A DNA stretch of 64,000 nt from Amycolatopsis taiwanensis DSM 45107. GTDB lineage: Bacteria; Actinomycetota; Actinomycetes; Mycobacteriales; Pseudonocardiaceae. Of this stretch, positions 18,376-26,929 are shown piece by piece. The stretch spans positions 47,044 through 111,043 of the forward strand of contig NZ_JAFB01000030.1 in assembly GCF_000519205.1 (NCBI RefSeq). The letters are read 5' to 3'. How positions within the stretch are numbered: the first letter of the stretch is position 1; every line of letters begins with the position of its first letter. The position numbers and the translations under genes are program-made. The notes beneath the pieces are model-generated. The model was given only the letters and a program-made list of their open reading frames with translations. It ran no database searches and was not told the DNA's origin.

Positions 18376-19800
18376 TCACACGTCGTAGCTGAGCACGAAC
18401 TCGTAGGGATGAGGGCGCAGGCGAAGCGGGTCGATTTCGTGTTCGCGCTTGAACTCGATCCAGGTTTCCACCACGTCCGGGGTGAACACGCCCCCGGCGA
18501 GCAGGAACTCGTGGTCGGCTTCGAGCCGGTCGATCACGGCGTCCAGGGACGCGGGGACCTGCGCCACCTCGCGGGCCTCCTCGGGCGGCAGCTCGTAAAG
18601 GTCCTTGTCGATCGGTGCCGGTGGTTCCAGCTTGTTCTTGACCCCGTCGAGCCCGGCCATCAGCATCGCCGAGAACGCCAGGTACGGGTTGCCGGCCGAA
18701 TCGGGGCACCGGAACTCGATGCGCTTGGCCTTCGGGGAGGCTCCGGTTACCGGGATGCGCACGCACGCCGAGCGGTTGCGTTGCGAGTAAACGAGGTTGA
18801 TCGGTGCTTCGAAGCCGGGCACCATCCGGTGGTAGGAGTTGACGGTGGGGTTGGTGAGGGCGAGCAGGCTGGGCGCGTGGTGGAGGATGCCGCCGATGTA
18901 GTGCCGGGCGAGGTCGGACAGCCCGGCGTAGCCGGTTTCGTCGTAGAACAGCGGGCCGTTTTCGTCCCACAGCGACTGGTGACAGTGCATGCCCGATCCG
19001 TTGTCGTTGTACAACGGCTTGGGCATGAACGTCACCGTTTTCCCGGCCTGCCAGGCGGTGTTCTTGACGATGTACTTGAACAGCTGCAAATCGTCGGCCG
19101 CGTGCAACAAGGTGTTGAACCGGTAGTTGATTTCGGCCTGGCCACCGCTGCCCACCTCGTGGTGCGCCTTTTCCACCTCGATGTCCACCGCGGCGAGATT
19201 GACCACCATGGCGTCGCGCAAGTCGGAAAAATGGTCCCGGGGCGGGACCGGGAAATATCCGGCCTTGTACGGGGTCTTGTAGCCGAGGTTGCCGTCGGGC
19301 TCCTCCCGGCCGGTGTTCCACCAGCCCTCGATGGAGTCGACCTGATGGAAGGCGCCGTTTTCCGTGTTGGCGAACCGGACCGAGTCGAAGATGTAGAACT
19401 CCGCTTCCGGGCCGAAGAAGGCGCGGTTGGCGATCGTGGACTCCGCGATGTACTGCTCGGCCTTGCGGGCGATGTTGCGCGGGTCGCGGCTGTAGGGCTC
19501 CCGCGTGAACGGGTCGTGCACGAAGAAGTTCATCATCAACGTCTTTTCGGCCCGGAAAGGATCGAGGCGGGCCGTGTACGGGTCGGGCAGCAACAGCATG
19601 TCCGACTCGTGAATCGACTGGAAGCCGCGCACCGACGAGCCGTCGAAAGCCACCCCTTCCTCGAACGCGTCGGCGTCGAAGGCGCTTGCCGGCACGGTGA
19701 AATGCTGCATGATCCCCGGCAGATCGCAGAATCGGACATCCACGAACTGCACCTTCTCGTCCGCGATGAACCGCAGGACTTCCTCGGAACTGGTGAACAT
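18376..19800 (-). CDS. glnA: Type I glutamine synthetase
   Basis: Catalyses ATP-dependent condensation of ammonia and glutamate to glutamine. The 474-residue protein contains [12 protein letters not shown], the [12 protein letters not shown] and [11 protein letters not shown] metal and substrate motifs, [18 protein letters not shown], and the adenylylation-type motif [11 protein letters not shown] with Tyr402, so it is probably a GSI-beta enzyme regulated by GlnE. AAGGAG lies before the ATG at 19800. I do not see a clear GlnR box in the 168-bp upstream space. It may not be the only glutamine synthetase of the organism. It lies 69 nt upstream of mrpE on the same strand. Confidence 0.95.
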   Translation of the reverse strand: MFTSSEEVLRFIADEKVQFVDVRFCDLPGIMQHFTVPASAFDADAFEEGVAFDGSSVRGFQSIHESDMLLLPDPYTARLDPFRAEKTLMMNFFVHDPFTREPYSRDPRNIARKAEQYIAESTIANRAFFGPEAEFYIFDSVRFANTENGAFHQVDSIEGWWNTGREEPDGNLGYKTPYKAGYFPVPPRDHFSDLRDAMVVNLAAVDIEVEKAHHEVGSGGQAEINYRFNTLLHAADDLQLFKYIVKNTAWQAGKTVTFMPKPLYNDNGSGMHCHQSLWDENGPLFYDETGYAGLSDLARHYIGGILHHAPSLLALTNPTVNSYHRMVPGFEAPINLVYSQRNRSACVRIPVTGASPKAKRIEFRCPDSAGNPYLAFSAMLMAGLDGVKNKLEPPAPIDKDLYELPPEEAREVAQVPASLDAVIDRLEADHEFLLAGGVFTPDVVETWIEFKREHEIDPLRLRPHPYEFVLSYDV

Positions 19801-19968
19801 CGAAGCCTGCTCCTTCCCCGGCCGCGATTCCAGGAGAAAGAAATCACGGTAGCAGCGTTCCTGCTGCTGTGGCGAGATCGCGGGGCTTCGGTGAGGCCGG
19901 GCAGGCAGTCGCTGTTCCAGGCGATCGCGCAGGGTGACCGCGTCGCGCGGGTGGCGTTGGGTCCCGGC

Positions 19969-20586
19969 TCAGCGGCGCGCCGGACCTGGCCGATCAGCGG
20001 GCGATCGTGGTGGCCGCGTCGGCTCAGCGTCACCCGACTGACCCGCGGTCGGTGCCGATCGCTGCCGTGGGGGAGTGGGTGGCGGCAGGCGATCCGGTTC
20101 GTCCGCCGAGTCCGGGTTCATCGCCGGCAGCGGCACCGTCACCTGTGGCAGGGTGGTTGTTTCCAGATGACGTTTGAGGCTGGCCCAGATCGTCTTTTCC
20201 TGCCGCCTGGCCACCGCGACGAGGACGGGCGCGATCAGCTTCCGCAACCCCTTGACCCGGATCCGCCACGACCACCTCATCCTGGTGCCGCCGGGAACCG
20301 GTTCGAAGATCAGCGTTCCGGTCACGTCGGCTCTGGCCGTGGTGGTCCGGCTGGACAGCCGCCGGGGCCGGTCGAAGTCGGTGAATTCGATGGTCATTTC
20401 GAGCGGGTGCCCCATGGACTCGGCAAACGCGACGAAACGGGTGCCTTTCCCGATGGGGCCTCCGGTGACCTGTTGCGCACTCGTCATCGCGGGGTTGTAG
20501 AGCAGTTCGTTGCGTTGGTCGGCGACGAAGTCGAACACCGCGTCCATGGTGCGGCCGATCACGATCTCACCGTCGATGCGACCCAT
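19969..20586 (-). CDS. SRPBCC-superfamily (START-like) protein
   Basis: A 205-residue protein. Residues 1-145 fit the SRPBCC ligand-binding fold (GEIVIGRTMDAVFDFVADQR; FVAFAESMGHPLEMTIEFTD; GGTRMRWSWRIRVKG). About 60 C-terminal residues are proline- and charge-rich and probably disordered. Such proteins bind hydrophobic small molecules or act as cyclases and stress proteins. The start has GGAAGGA 6 nt upstream. No substrate is evident from the neighbours. Confidence 0.8.
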   Translation of the reverse strand: MGRIDGEIVIGRTMDAVFDFVADQRNELLYNPAMTSAQQVTGGPIGKGTRFVAFAESMGHPLEMTIEFTDFDRPRRLSSRTTTARADVTGTLIFEPVPGGTRMRWSWRIRVKGLRKLIAPVLVAVARRQEKTIWASLKRHLETTTLPQVTVPLPAMNPDSADEPDRLPPPTPPRQRSAPTAGQSGDAEPTRPPRSPADRPGPARR

Positions 20587-20821
20587 TTCCCGTCCTTCCT
20601 GCCGGCCGGCATACCGCCTGTGTCAGCGCGAACACGGACTTTTGAATGACCGTCCGCCCTCAAGGAAACCGGTGGCCACATCACCGCGCCGTCTTCGGGC
20701 CGGGCGGATCGCATTGTGGAAAGGGAACTTCCGGCGGAACCACCCGGCCCGGGCGAGCAGCGCCCTCCGTATTCGCAAAACGCGGGTGGCCGGTATTCGG
20801 TCGCGGCAACATACTACGGCT

Positions 20822-22372
20822 ATGAAGCGGCGGGGGGCGATGCTCGGCCTGGCTGTGGTCCTGGCCGTGACGGCGGGTTGGCTGAGCGGCCCGGCCGCGC
20901 CGCCGCTGGCGCCCGCGACCCCGGTAACGCCCCGGGCGGCCGCTCCGGCGGCGGGCACGCCGGGCTGGGAGATCACGCAAGCCGGGCCCGAGCATGCCAT
21001 CGAGGGCTTCGCCGACCGGGTATCGGTGCTGCCCGGCGACGACGTACGGCTGTTCGTGAACACCACGGCAACCTCTTACACGGTTACGGCATACCGGATG
21101 GGCGCCTACCGTGACGCCGATGCCCAACGGGTGTGGGTGTCGGCGCCCCAGCCCGGGCACCAGCAGCCGCCCCCGACGGTGCAGGAACCGACCAACACCG
21201 TCGTCGCGCCGTGGCAGCCGTCGCTGACGGTGTCCACTCGGGACTGGCGGCCCGGGGACTACCTCTTCCGCCTCGACGGCGACAACGGGGCCCAGCAGTT
21301 CGTCCCGCTGACCGTGCGCACCCCGTCCAACGCCGGAAAGATCGTCATCATCAATGCCGTCACGACCTGGCAGGCATACAACCGTTGGGGCGGCTACAGC
21401 CTCTACACCTCGCCCTCCGGCGGGAAGGCGCAGCGGGCCCGTGCGGTTTCCTTCGACCGGCCCTACCAGGCCGCGGACATGCAGGGCGCGGGCGACTTCC
21501 TTTACTTCGAACTGCCCCTGGTCCGGTTCGCGGAGAACTCGGGCCTGTCCCTGGGCTACGCCACCGACGTCGACCTGCACGCCGATCCGCACCTGGCCGA
21601 CGGCGCCGCGGCGATGGTGACGCTCGGGCACGACGAGTACTGGTCGGCCGCGATGCGTCGCAACGCGACCGCTGCGCGCGATCGCGGCGTGAACCTCGCG
21701 TTCTTCGGCGGCAACGAGGTCTATCGCCACATCCGGTTCGAGCCGACGCCCCTTGGCCCCGACCGGCTTGAAGTGGACTACAAGTCCTTCGCCGAAGACC
21801 CCTACCACATCACGAACCCGTTGGAGGCCACGCCGGAATGGCGGTCCCCGCCGTTTCCGCGCCCGGAAAGCGTGCTGGTCGGCGGTTTTTACCAGTGCAA
21901 CCCGGTGCACGCCGACTTCCGGGTGGCCGACGACGCCAACTGGCTGCTCGCCGCCATCGTCCACAATGGGCAGTCGCTGCCCGGGATGGTCGGCAACGAG
22001 TATCAGAGCGTCGACCTTTCGGTGGCCACCCCCCGGCCGATCGAGGTCCTCTTCCACTCACCGCTGACCTGCCAGGGACGGCCCGATTTCGCGGACACCA
22101 CCTATTACACCGTGCCCAGTGGCGCGGCCGTGTTCGCGGCCGGGACCCAGAACTGGATCTGCGCGCTGGGCCCGCGATGCGCCGCCGACCACGACGACTC
22201 GACAACGCGGGCGGCCATCTCCGCCATCACACTCCGGTTGCTGCGTGCGTTCGCCGCCGGCCCCACCGGACGAAACCACCCCGCCGTCGACAACCTCGCG
22301 ACGCTCGGAGTCCGGGGCGCGACCCCGAACCCGGCACCCGTCGTGCCGCCGGACAACTCGAGTACCCCATAG
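20822..22372 (+). CDS. Secreted N,N-dimethylformamidase beta-subunit-like protein
   Basis: A 516-residue protein with an N-terminal signal peptide (basic MKRRG, hydrophobic core, then a Pro/Ala-rich stretch). The core from about residue 130 (GKIVIINAVTTWQAYNRWGG) through VTLGHDEYWSAAMRR and LAFFGGNEVYRHIRFE matches the N,N-dimethylformamidase beta-subunit-like domain family. Real DMFase is a cytosolic two-subunit amidohydrolase. A secreted version without a visible alpha subunit probably has another substrate. A strong hairpin follows the stop. The ATG at 20822 is chosen as the only start that gives a signal peptide. Confidence 0.8.
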   Translation: MKRRGAMLGLAVVLAVTAGWLSGPAAPPLAPATPVTPRAAAPAAGTPGWEITQAGPEHAIEGFADRVSVLPGDDVRLFVNTTATSYTVTAYRMGAYRDADAQRVWVSAPQPGHQQPPPTVQEPTNTVVAPWQPSLTVSTRDWRPGDYLFRLDGDNGAQQFVPLTVRTPSNAGKIVIINAVTTWQAYNRWGGYSLYTSPSGGKAQRARAVSFDRPYQAADMQGAGDFLYFELPLVRFAENSGLSLGYATDVDLHADPHLADGAAAMVTLGHDEYWSAAMRRNATAARDRGVNLAFFGGNEVYRHIRFEPTPLGPDRLEVDYKSFAEDPYHITNPLEATPEWRSPPFPRPESVLVGGFYQCNPVHADFRVADDANWLLAAIVHNGQSLPGMVGNEYQSVDLSVATPRPIEVLFHSPLTCQGRPDFADTTYYTVPSGAAVFAAGTQNWICALGPRCAADHDDSTTRAAISAITLRLLRAFAAGPTGRNHPAVDNLATLGVRGATPNPAPVVPPDNSSTP

Positions 22373-22377
22373 CGTCA

Positions 22378-22417
22378 CCGCCTGTTCTCCGCACCGCATC
22401 GGGTAGAGAACAGGCGG
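22378..22417. terminator. Bidirectional hairpin terminator
   Basis: A perfect 12-bp stem (CCGCCTGTTCTC at 22378-22389 with GAGAACAGGCGG at 22406-22417) with a 16-nt loop lies between the convergent DMFase-like and copper-storage-like genes. There is no long T tract. Confidence 0.75.
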
Positions 22418-22428
22418 CGTTGCAGTGG

Positions 22429-22812
22429 TTACGCGGAGCGCGTCATGGCGTCCTCGGTCACGGCGCGGCAGGCGTCGGCGCACCGCTTCATCATGTCGAC
22501 GGCCTCGGTCAACCGCGGGTCCTTCGCCTTCTGGAACATCTCGGAGCCCATCCGGCACATGTCGGCGCACAACTCGCACATTCGAGCGCACATGCGCATC
22601 ATGTCGCGATCGCTCTTCATGCTGGAAGAACGCATCAGCATGTCCGCGCACATGCGGCACATATCGGCGCACGAAATCATCATGTTGCCGATACGCACCA
22701 TCTGGTCCCCGCCCGTTTCCATACAGTGTGTGATCATGCGCTCGGACATGTCATGACACTGGTTACACATGTCGATGCACTGCTGGACGGGGCTGGTCAT
22801 CTGACGGGCCAC
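22429..22812 (-). CDS. csp: Csp-like four-helix-bundle copper-storage protein (DUF326)
   Basis: A 127-residue protein unusually rich in Cys and Met. I count 13 Cys, mostly in CxxxC and CxxC spacings (CIDMCNQC, SCADMCRMC, MCARMCELCADMC, RCADAC), plus many Met. This fits the Csp family, in which Cys residues line a four-helix bundle that stores Cu(I). No Tat or Sec signal is present, so it should be cytosolic like Csp3. The GTG at 22812 is chosen because GAGGAG lies 6 nt upstream; an ATG four codons later is the alternative. A role in copper buffering is inferred from the family. Confidence 0.88.
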   Translation of the reverse strand: MARQMTSPVQQCIDMCNQCHDMSERMITHCMETGGDQMVRIGNMMISCADMCRMCADMLMRSSSMKSDRDMMRMCARMCELCADMCRMGSEMFQKAKDPRLTEAVDMMKRCADACRAVTEDAMTRSA

Positions 22813-23113
22813 GGTAATCTCCTCACAATCGCGGTGACGGGTGCAGGCTCGTCTGTACGGGCCTTTCATTCAGTGAACTCCGAGCCGATCCGCTGCCGCA
22901 ATATCAACCGCCAGCGTGCGCGAGAAGTCCGCGTTGAAATAGCTCGTTCAGGCGTAACACTAATTAGTGTTTTTTGTTCAGGTATTTGTGACGGAACCGT
23001 GCAACGGAAAATTTGAAACCGCCGAACCCGCTCGGCCGAACCGGTGACCCGGCTTCCTCAACCGCAGGCACGGCTGGGATAGTGACGACAAGCTGACGCT
23101 GGAGGTAGTGCGG
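22813..23113. promoter_or_regulatory. Divergent intergenic region with a perfect 16-bp palindrome
   Basis: This region separates csp (minus) from gluconokinase (plus). At 22956-22971 is the perfect palindrome AACACTAATTAGTGTT, strikingly A/T-rich for this genome, followed by TTTT. It lies about 140 bp from both start codons and is a good candidate operator. The gluconate genes often carry GntR-type control, but no regulator gene is adjacent. I see nothing else in the gap. Confidence 0.65.
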
Positions 23114-23671
23114 GTGACCGGGTTTCCTTCGCCGGCGGCCGAGCCGGTCGTGCTCGTGGTGATGGGGGTGTCGGGTAGCGGCAAGTCCACCGTCGCGGGT
23201 CTGCTCGCCGGGCGGCTGGGCTGGGACTTCGAGGAAGGCGACGACCTGCACCCGCCGGAAAACGTGGCGAAGATGGCCGCCGGGCAGCCGCTCACCGATG
23301 AGGACCGGAAACCGTGGCTGGCCAAGGTCGCCGAGTGGATCGCCGAACGCACCGGCGCCGGGCGGCCCGGCCTGATCACCTGCTCGGCACTCAAACGAAC
23401 TTACCGCGACGTGTTGCGCGGCGAGCACGTGATCTTCGTCTACCTCGCGGGCACGCGCGCGGAGATCGCGCGCCGGCTGGCCGTGCGGCACGGGCATTTC
23501 ATGCCGGCTTCCTTGCTGGAGTCCCAGTTCGCGACGCTGGAGGAGCCCGGCGCGGGCGAGCGAGCCATCACCGTCGACATCTCCGCGAGCGCGAGCACGG
23601 ACGTGGCGCGGATCATCACGATGCTGGGCCTGCGTGCGGCAGGCGCGAACAGGGGGGCAGCCACACCATGA
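23114..23671 (+). CDS. gntK: Gluconokinase
   Basis: Phosphorylates gluconate to 6-phosphogluconate, feeding the pentose-phosphate pathway. The 185-residue protein has a P-loop (GVSGSGKST, about residue 20), the substrate-binding DFEEGDDLHPPENVAKMAAG and the ITCSALKRTYRDVLRG motif, all typical of GntK. The GTG at 23114 is preferred over the one at 23108 because GGAGG at 23101-23105 gives an 8-nt spacing. Its stop overlaps the permease start (ATGA). Confidence 0.95.
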   Translation: MTGFPSPAAEPVVLVVMGVSGSGKSTVAGLLAGRLGWDFEEGDDLHPPENVAKMAAGQPLTDEDRKPWLAKVAEWIAERTGAGRPGLITCSALKRTYRDVLRGEHVIFVYLAGTRAEIARRLAVRHGHFMPASLLESQFATLEEPGAGERAITVDISASASTDVARIITMLGLRAAGANRGAATP

Positions 23672-25062
23672 CCACGTCGGTTTTCGCCGCCGCGACCTGG
23701 AACTCGCAGGACACCCGGCTCATCGCGGTCACGGTCATCGGGATCGCGATCATCGTGGCACTGATCGTGTGGCTGAAGATGAACCCGTTTCTGGCCCTGA
23801 TGGTGGGGTCGGCGTTCGTGGGCTTCGCCGCGGGCGTGCCTACCGGCAAGATCATCGCCAACTTCGAGTCCGGCGTCGGCAGCACCCTGCAGGAGGTCGG
23901 GTTGCTGATCGCGCTCGGCGCGATGCTGGGCAAGCTACTGGCCGACTCCGGCGGCGCCGACCAGGTCATCGACAAGTTGCTGGCAAGGGCCCGGGGGGCG
24001 GCGATCCCGTGGGCGATCACCCTGGTCGCCCTGATCGTCGGGCTGCCGATGTTCTTCGAAATCGGTCTGGTGCTGCTGCTCCCGGTGATCGTTCTGGTCA
24101 CGCAGCGGGCGAAGCTGCCCTTGATGCGCGTGGCCATCCCCGCGCTCGCGGCGCTGTCGGTGTTGCACGGCCTGGTCCCGCCACACCCGGGGCCGCTGCT
24201 GGCGATCAGCGCGGTGCACGCGGAATTGGACACCACGCTGGCACTCGGGCTGGTCGTGGCCATTCCCACCGTCATCATCTGCGGCCCGCTGCTGTCCATC
24301 ACGCTCGCGCGCTTGGTGCCGGTGCCCGCGCCCGTGCGGGCGGGTGGAGTGGACACCACCACGCCCACCACCCGAAGCGTTGACGTCAAACGCCCGCCGT
24401 CGTTCGGGGTCACGCTGTTCACCGTGCTGCTCCCGGTTGTGCTCATGCTGGCCAAGGGTCTGGTCGACATCCTGATCAGCGACAGCAAGGATCCGGTGCG
24501 CACGGTCTTCGACTTCGTCGGCGAACCGCTGGCCGCGCTGACCCTCGCCGCGCTGGTGGCCATGGTCACTTTTGGCTACGCGGTCGGATTCGAAGGCGGA
24601 GCGATCGCCGCGCGGATCGCCGCGAGCGTCGGCCCCGTCGCCATGGTCATCCTCATCGTCGGTGCCGGCGGCGGGTTCAAGCAAACCCTCATCGGTGCCG
24701 GCGTCGGGGACTCGGTGGCCAAATTCGCCAACAGCAGCCACATCTCGGTGCTGGTGCTGGGTTTCCTCGTCGCGGTCGCGTTGCGCCTGGCCACCGGTTC
24801 AGCCACCGTCGCCACGGTCACCGCGTCCGGCATCGTGGCGCCGCTGGCCACGGGGCTGTCGCCGACCCACGCCGCGCTGCTCGCCTTGGCCATCGGCGCC
24901 GGGTCTTTGTTCCTGTCCCATGTCAACGACGCCGGCTTCTGGCTTGTCAAGGAATCGTTCGGCCTCACCGTCGGGCAGACCTTCAAAACCTGGTCGGTCA
25001 TGGAAACCGCGGTCTCCCTGGTCGCCTTCGTGATCACCTTGCTGTTGTCGGCGGTCCTCTGA
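23668..25062 (+). CDS. gntP: Gluconate:H+ symporter, GntP family
   Basis: A 464-residue permease with about 12-14 hydrophobic segments. GLPMFFEIGLVLLLPVI, HGLVPPHPGPLLAI and LSHVNDAGFWLVKESFGLT are GntP signatures. It is translationally coupled to gntK, so uptake and phosphorylation of gluconate are co-expressed, probably from the promoter region at 22813-23113. Confidence 0.95.
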   Translation: MTTSVFAAATWNSQDTRLIAVTVIGIAIIVALIVWLKMNPFLALMVGSAFVGFAAGVPTGKIIANFESGVGSTLQEVGLLIALGAMLGKLLADSGGADQVIDKLLARARGAAIPWAITLVALIVGLPMFFEIGLVLLLPVIVLVTQRAKLPLMRVAIPALAALSVLHGLVPPHPGPLLAISAVHAELDTTLALGLVVAIPTVIICGPLLSITLARLVPVPAPVRAGGVDTTTPTTRSVDVKRPPSFGVTLFTVLLPVVLMLAKGLVDILISDSKDPVRTVFDFVGEPLAALTLAALVAMVTFGYAVGFEGGAIAARIAASVGPVAMVILIVGAGGGFKQTLIGAGVGDSVAKFANSSHISVLVLGFLVAVALRLATGSATVATVTASGIVAPLATGLSPTHAALLALAIGAGSLFLSHVNDAGFWLVKESFGLTVGQTFKTWSVMETAVSLVAFVITLLLSAVL

Positions 25063-25104
25063 CCGCAGGTCGGCGCCTCCGTACAGCAGAAGAGTGCCAA
25101 TTAT

Positions 25105-25140
25105 TTTGTTGACAATCGTGCTAACATTATTGTCGTTGAA
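25105..25140 (+). promoter_or_regulatory. A/T-rich dyad upstream of the Rieske oxygenase
   Basis: The inverted repeat GACAAT N12 ATTGTC (25111-25134) lies in the most A/T-rich stretch of this region. It includes a TTGACA that could be a -35 element. The dyad is about 140 bp upstream of the oxygenase start and resembles operators of GntR/FCD-type regulators of catabolic genes, but no such regulator is nearby. Confidence 0.5.
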
Positions 25141-25271
25141 TTGGCCGACTTGACCTGGCCGGCTCGAAGCGGTCCGAAGTGGACACTTTGGACCATGGTC
25201 TTGTCGTCGCCTCGAAACCGTGGCCACGGTTGATCATTCCCGCGGGCTCGCCGCCCGGAAGGAGGTCAAGG

Positions 25272-26627
25272 GTGCTCTCCGAGGAAAACAACCAGATCCT
25301 GACCCGGGTGGGGCCGGGGACCTTGATGGGTGATCTGTTGCGCCGGTACTGGACGCCGGCGTTGTTGTCGATGGAACTGCCGGGGCCGGACTGCGTTCCG
25401 GTTCGGGTGCGGCTGCTGGGTGAGAACCTGGTGGCGTTTCGTGACACCGAGGGCAAGGTCGGCCTGGTGGCGGAGAACTGTCCTCATCGTGGGGCATCGT
25501 TGTACTTCGGCCGTAACGAGGAGTGCGGGCTGCGGTGCCCGTATCACGGGTGGAAGTTCGATACCGAGGGCACGTGCGTGGACATGCCGAGCGAGCCGGC
25601 GGACAGCACGTTCAAGTACAAGATGAAACTCACCTCCTACCCGGTGCACGAGTCGGGCGGCATCGTCTGGGCGTACCTGGGTCCGCGCGAGACCATGACT
25701 CCCTTCCGCGACTTCGGCACCGACTCCCTGCCCGAGGAGAAGGTGTACGCGCGCAAGCAGCTCGCCAGGTGTAACTGGGTGCAGACCATGGAAGGGAACC
25801 TGGACAGCGCCCACATCTCCTGGCTGCACCAGTTCAACGGGGTGGCCGACCTCCCCGACGACGGGACGGACAAGCCGGGCTATCCCTCCAACGCGATGGC
25901 GTGGAAGTTCTGGGCGCACGACCGTGCCCCGCGGCTGGAGGTGCACGACACCTGGTACGGCTATCGTTACGCGGCGATCCGGACGACACCCAACGGCAAC
26001 ACGAATGTCCGGATCACCGAGTACTGCGTGCCCTACTCCACCGTGGTGGCCAGCAACCCGTTCACCACCCGGCAGTTGATGGTCGTCCCGATCGACGACG
26101 AGAACTGCTGGCGCTACAACTTCACCACCCAGGTGGATCTCAACCCCAACGGTTACGGCGGCGAGAACCTCTTCGCGGTGTCTCCGTTCGAGACGCCGTT
26201 CAGGAACCCCGGCAGCGGTATCACGCCGCGCGAGTACACGGCCGAGAACGACTACCTCATCGATCGCGAGGACCAGCGCACCTCGACCTTCAGCGGTATC
26301 CGTGATTTCGTCTCGCAGGATTTCATGGTCACCGAGTCGATGGGCCCGATCTACGACCGCACCAAGGAACACCTGGCCACCACGGACAAGGCCGTCATCC
26401 GGATGCGTAACATCCTGCTGAAGGCGGCCAAGGGGCTGCCGGACGGGGGACAGCCACCCGCGCTGGCCGGCCCGGACCACGACTTCCGCAAGATCCGGTC
26501 CGCGGAGAAGAACCTGGAGCCCGGCGAGGACTGGCGCATTCTCGGCACCGACGACGACCCGGTCGTGCAGGAAGCCATGCTCGCCGCCGCGAACCGCCCA
26601 CCCACAACCCCGAACACACCCGCCTGA
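25272..26627 (+). CDS. Rieske non-heme iron oxygenase, alpha-subunit type (phthalate 4,5-dioxygenase-like)
   Basis: A 451-residue ring-hydroxylating or demethylating oxygenase. The Rieske [2Fe-2S] motif is Cys70-Pro-His72 and Cys89-X2-His92 (CPHRG, then CPYHGW). The mononuclear iron site is NLDSAHISWLH with His181 and His186. The GTG at 25272 follows an excellent AAGGAGGTCAAGG. No reductase or ferredoxin gene is adjacent, so it must borrow electrons from partners elsewhere. The last codons (NRPPTTPNTPA) are built from the first units of a 21-bp tandem array, so repeat expansion has apparently shaped the C-terminus. Confidence 0.92.
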   Translation: MLSEENNQILTRVGPGTLMGDLLRRYWTPALLSMELPGPDCVPVRVRLLGENLVAFRDTEGKVGLVAENCPHRGASLYFGRNEECGLRCPYHGWKFDTEGTCVDMPSEPADSTFKYKMKLTSYPVHESGGIVWAYLGPRETMTPFRDFGTDSLPEEKVYARKQLARCNWVQTMEGNLDSAHISWLHQFNGVADLPDDGTDKPGYPSNAMAWKFWAHDRAPRLEVHDTWYGYRYAAIRTTPNGNTNVRITEYCVPYSTVVASNPFTTRQLMVVPIDDENCWRYNFTTQVDLNPNGYGGENLFAVSPFETPFRNPGSGITPREYTAENDYLIDREDQRTSTFSGIRDFVSQDFMVTESMGPIYDRTKEHLATTDKAVIRMRNILLKAAKGLPDGGQPPALAGPDHDFRKIRSAEKNLEPGEDWRILGTDDDPVVQEAMLAAANRPPTTPNTPA

Positions 26628-26890
26628 ACCCCGAACACACCCGCCCGAACCAGGAACTCGCCTGCCTGGACCGGGGACACACTGGCCTGAACCGGCAACT
26701 CGCGCGGCTGAACCAGGAACTCGCGCGCCTGAATCGGGAACTCGCGTGCCTGGATCGGGAACTCGCGCGCCTGAATCGGGGACTCGCGCGCTTGAGCCGG
26801 GGACACGCCAGGCCTCGGCGTGTCCCCGGTTCGGGGAGGTGAGTTCTGGGTTGGGGGAGGTGAGTTCTGGGTTGGGGTGGGTGAGTTCTG
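26591..26890. repeat. 21-bp repeat array with central hairpin and inverted copies
   Basis: Eleven direct units of 21 bp start at 26591, 26612, 26633, 26654, 26675, 26696, 26717, 26738, 26759, 26780 and 26801, with core GAACTCGCGCGCCTGAATCG. The first two lie in the end of the oxygenase gene, and the second contains its TGA. A perfect 13-bp hairpin (CCGGGGACACGCC at 26797-26809 with its complement at 26817-26829) follows. Then come three inverted units with GAGTTC at 26841, 26862 and 26883, again 21 bp apart. The array fills the space between convergent genes and could act as a very strong terminator. It is not a CRISPR: there are no unique spacers. Confidence 0.9.
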
Positions 26891-26929
26891 GGGTTAGGTA
26901 CGGCTGGGGCGGGCGGGCGGGTGCGTGAG

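Noticed and set aside
22429..22812. Cys-rich protein as a polyferredoxin or metallothionein
   Set aside because: The Cys spacing is CxxxC/CxxC along helices with many Met and no CxxCxxCxxxCP pattern, which fits Csp-type copper proteins better.
26351..26806. Minus-strand frame encoding heptad repeats (IQAREFP) across the 21-bp array
   Set aside because: It is simply the reverse reading of a tandem DNA repeat whose unit is a multiple of three, and it runs into the oxygenase gene with no start signal.
26591..26890. CRISPR array
   Set aside because: The 21-bp units abut without unique spacers and an inverted half follows; no cas genes are present.
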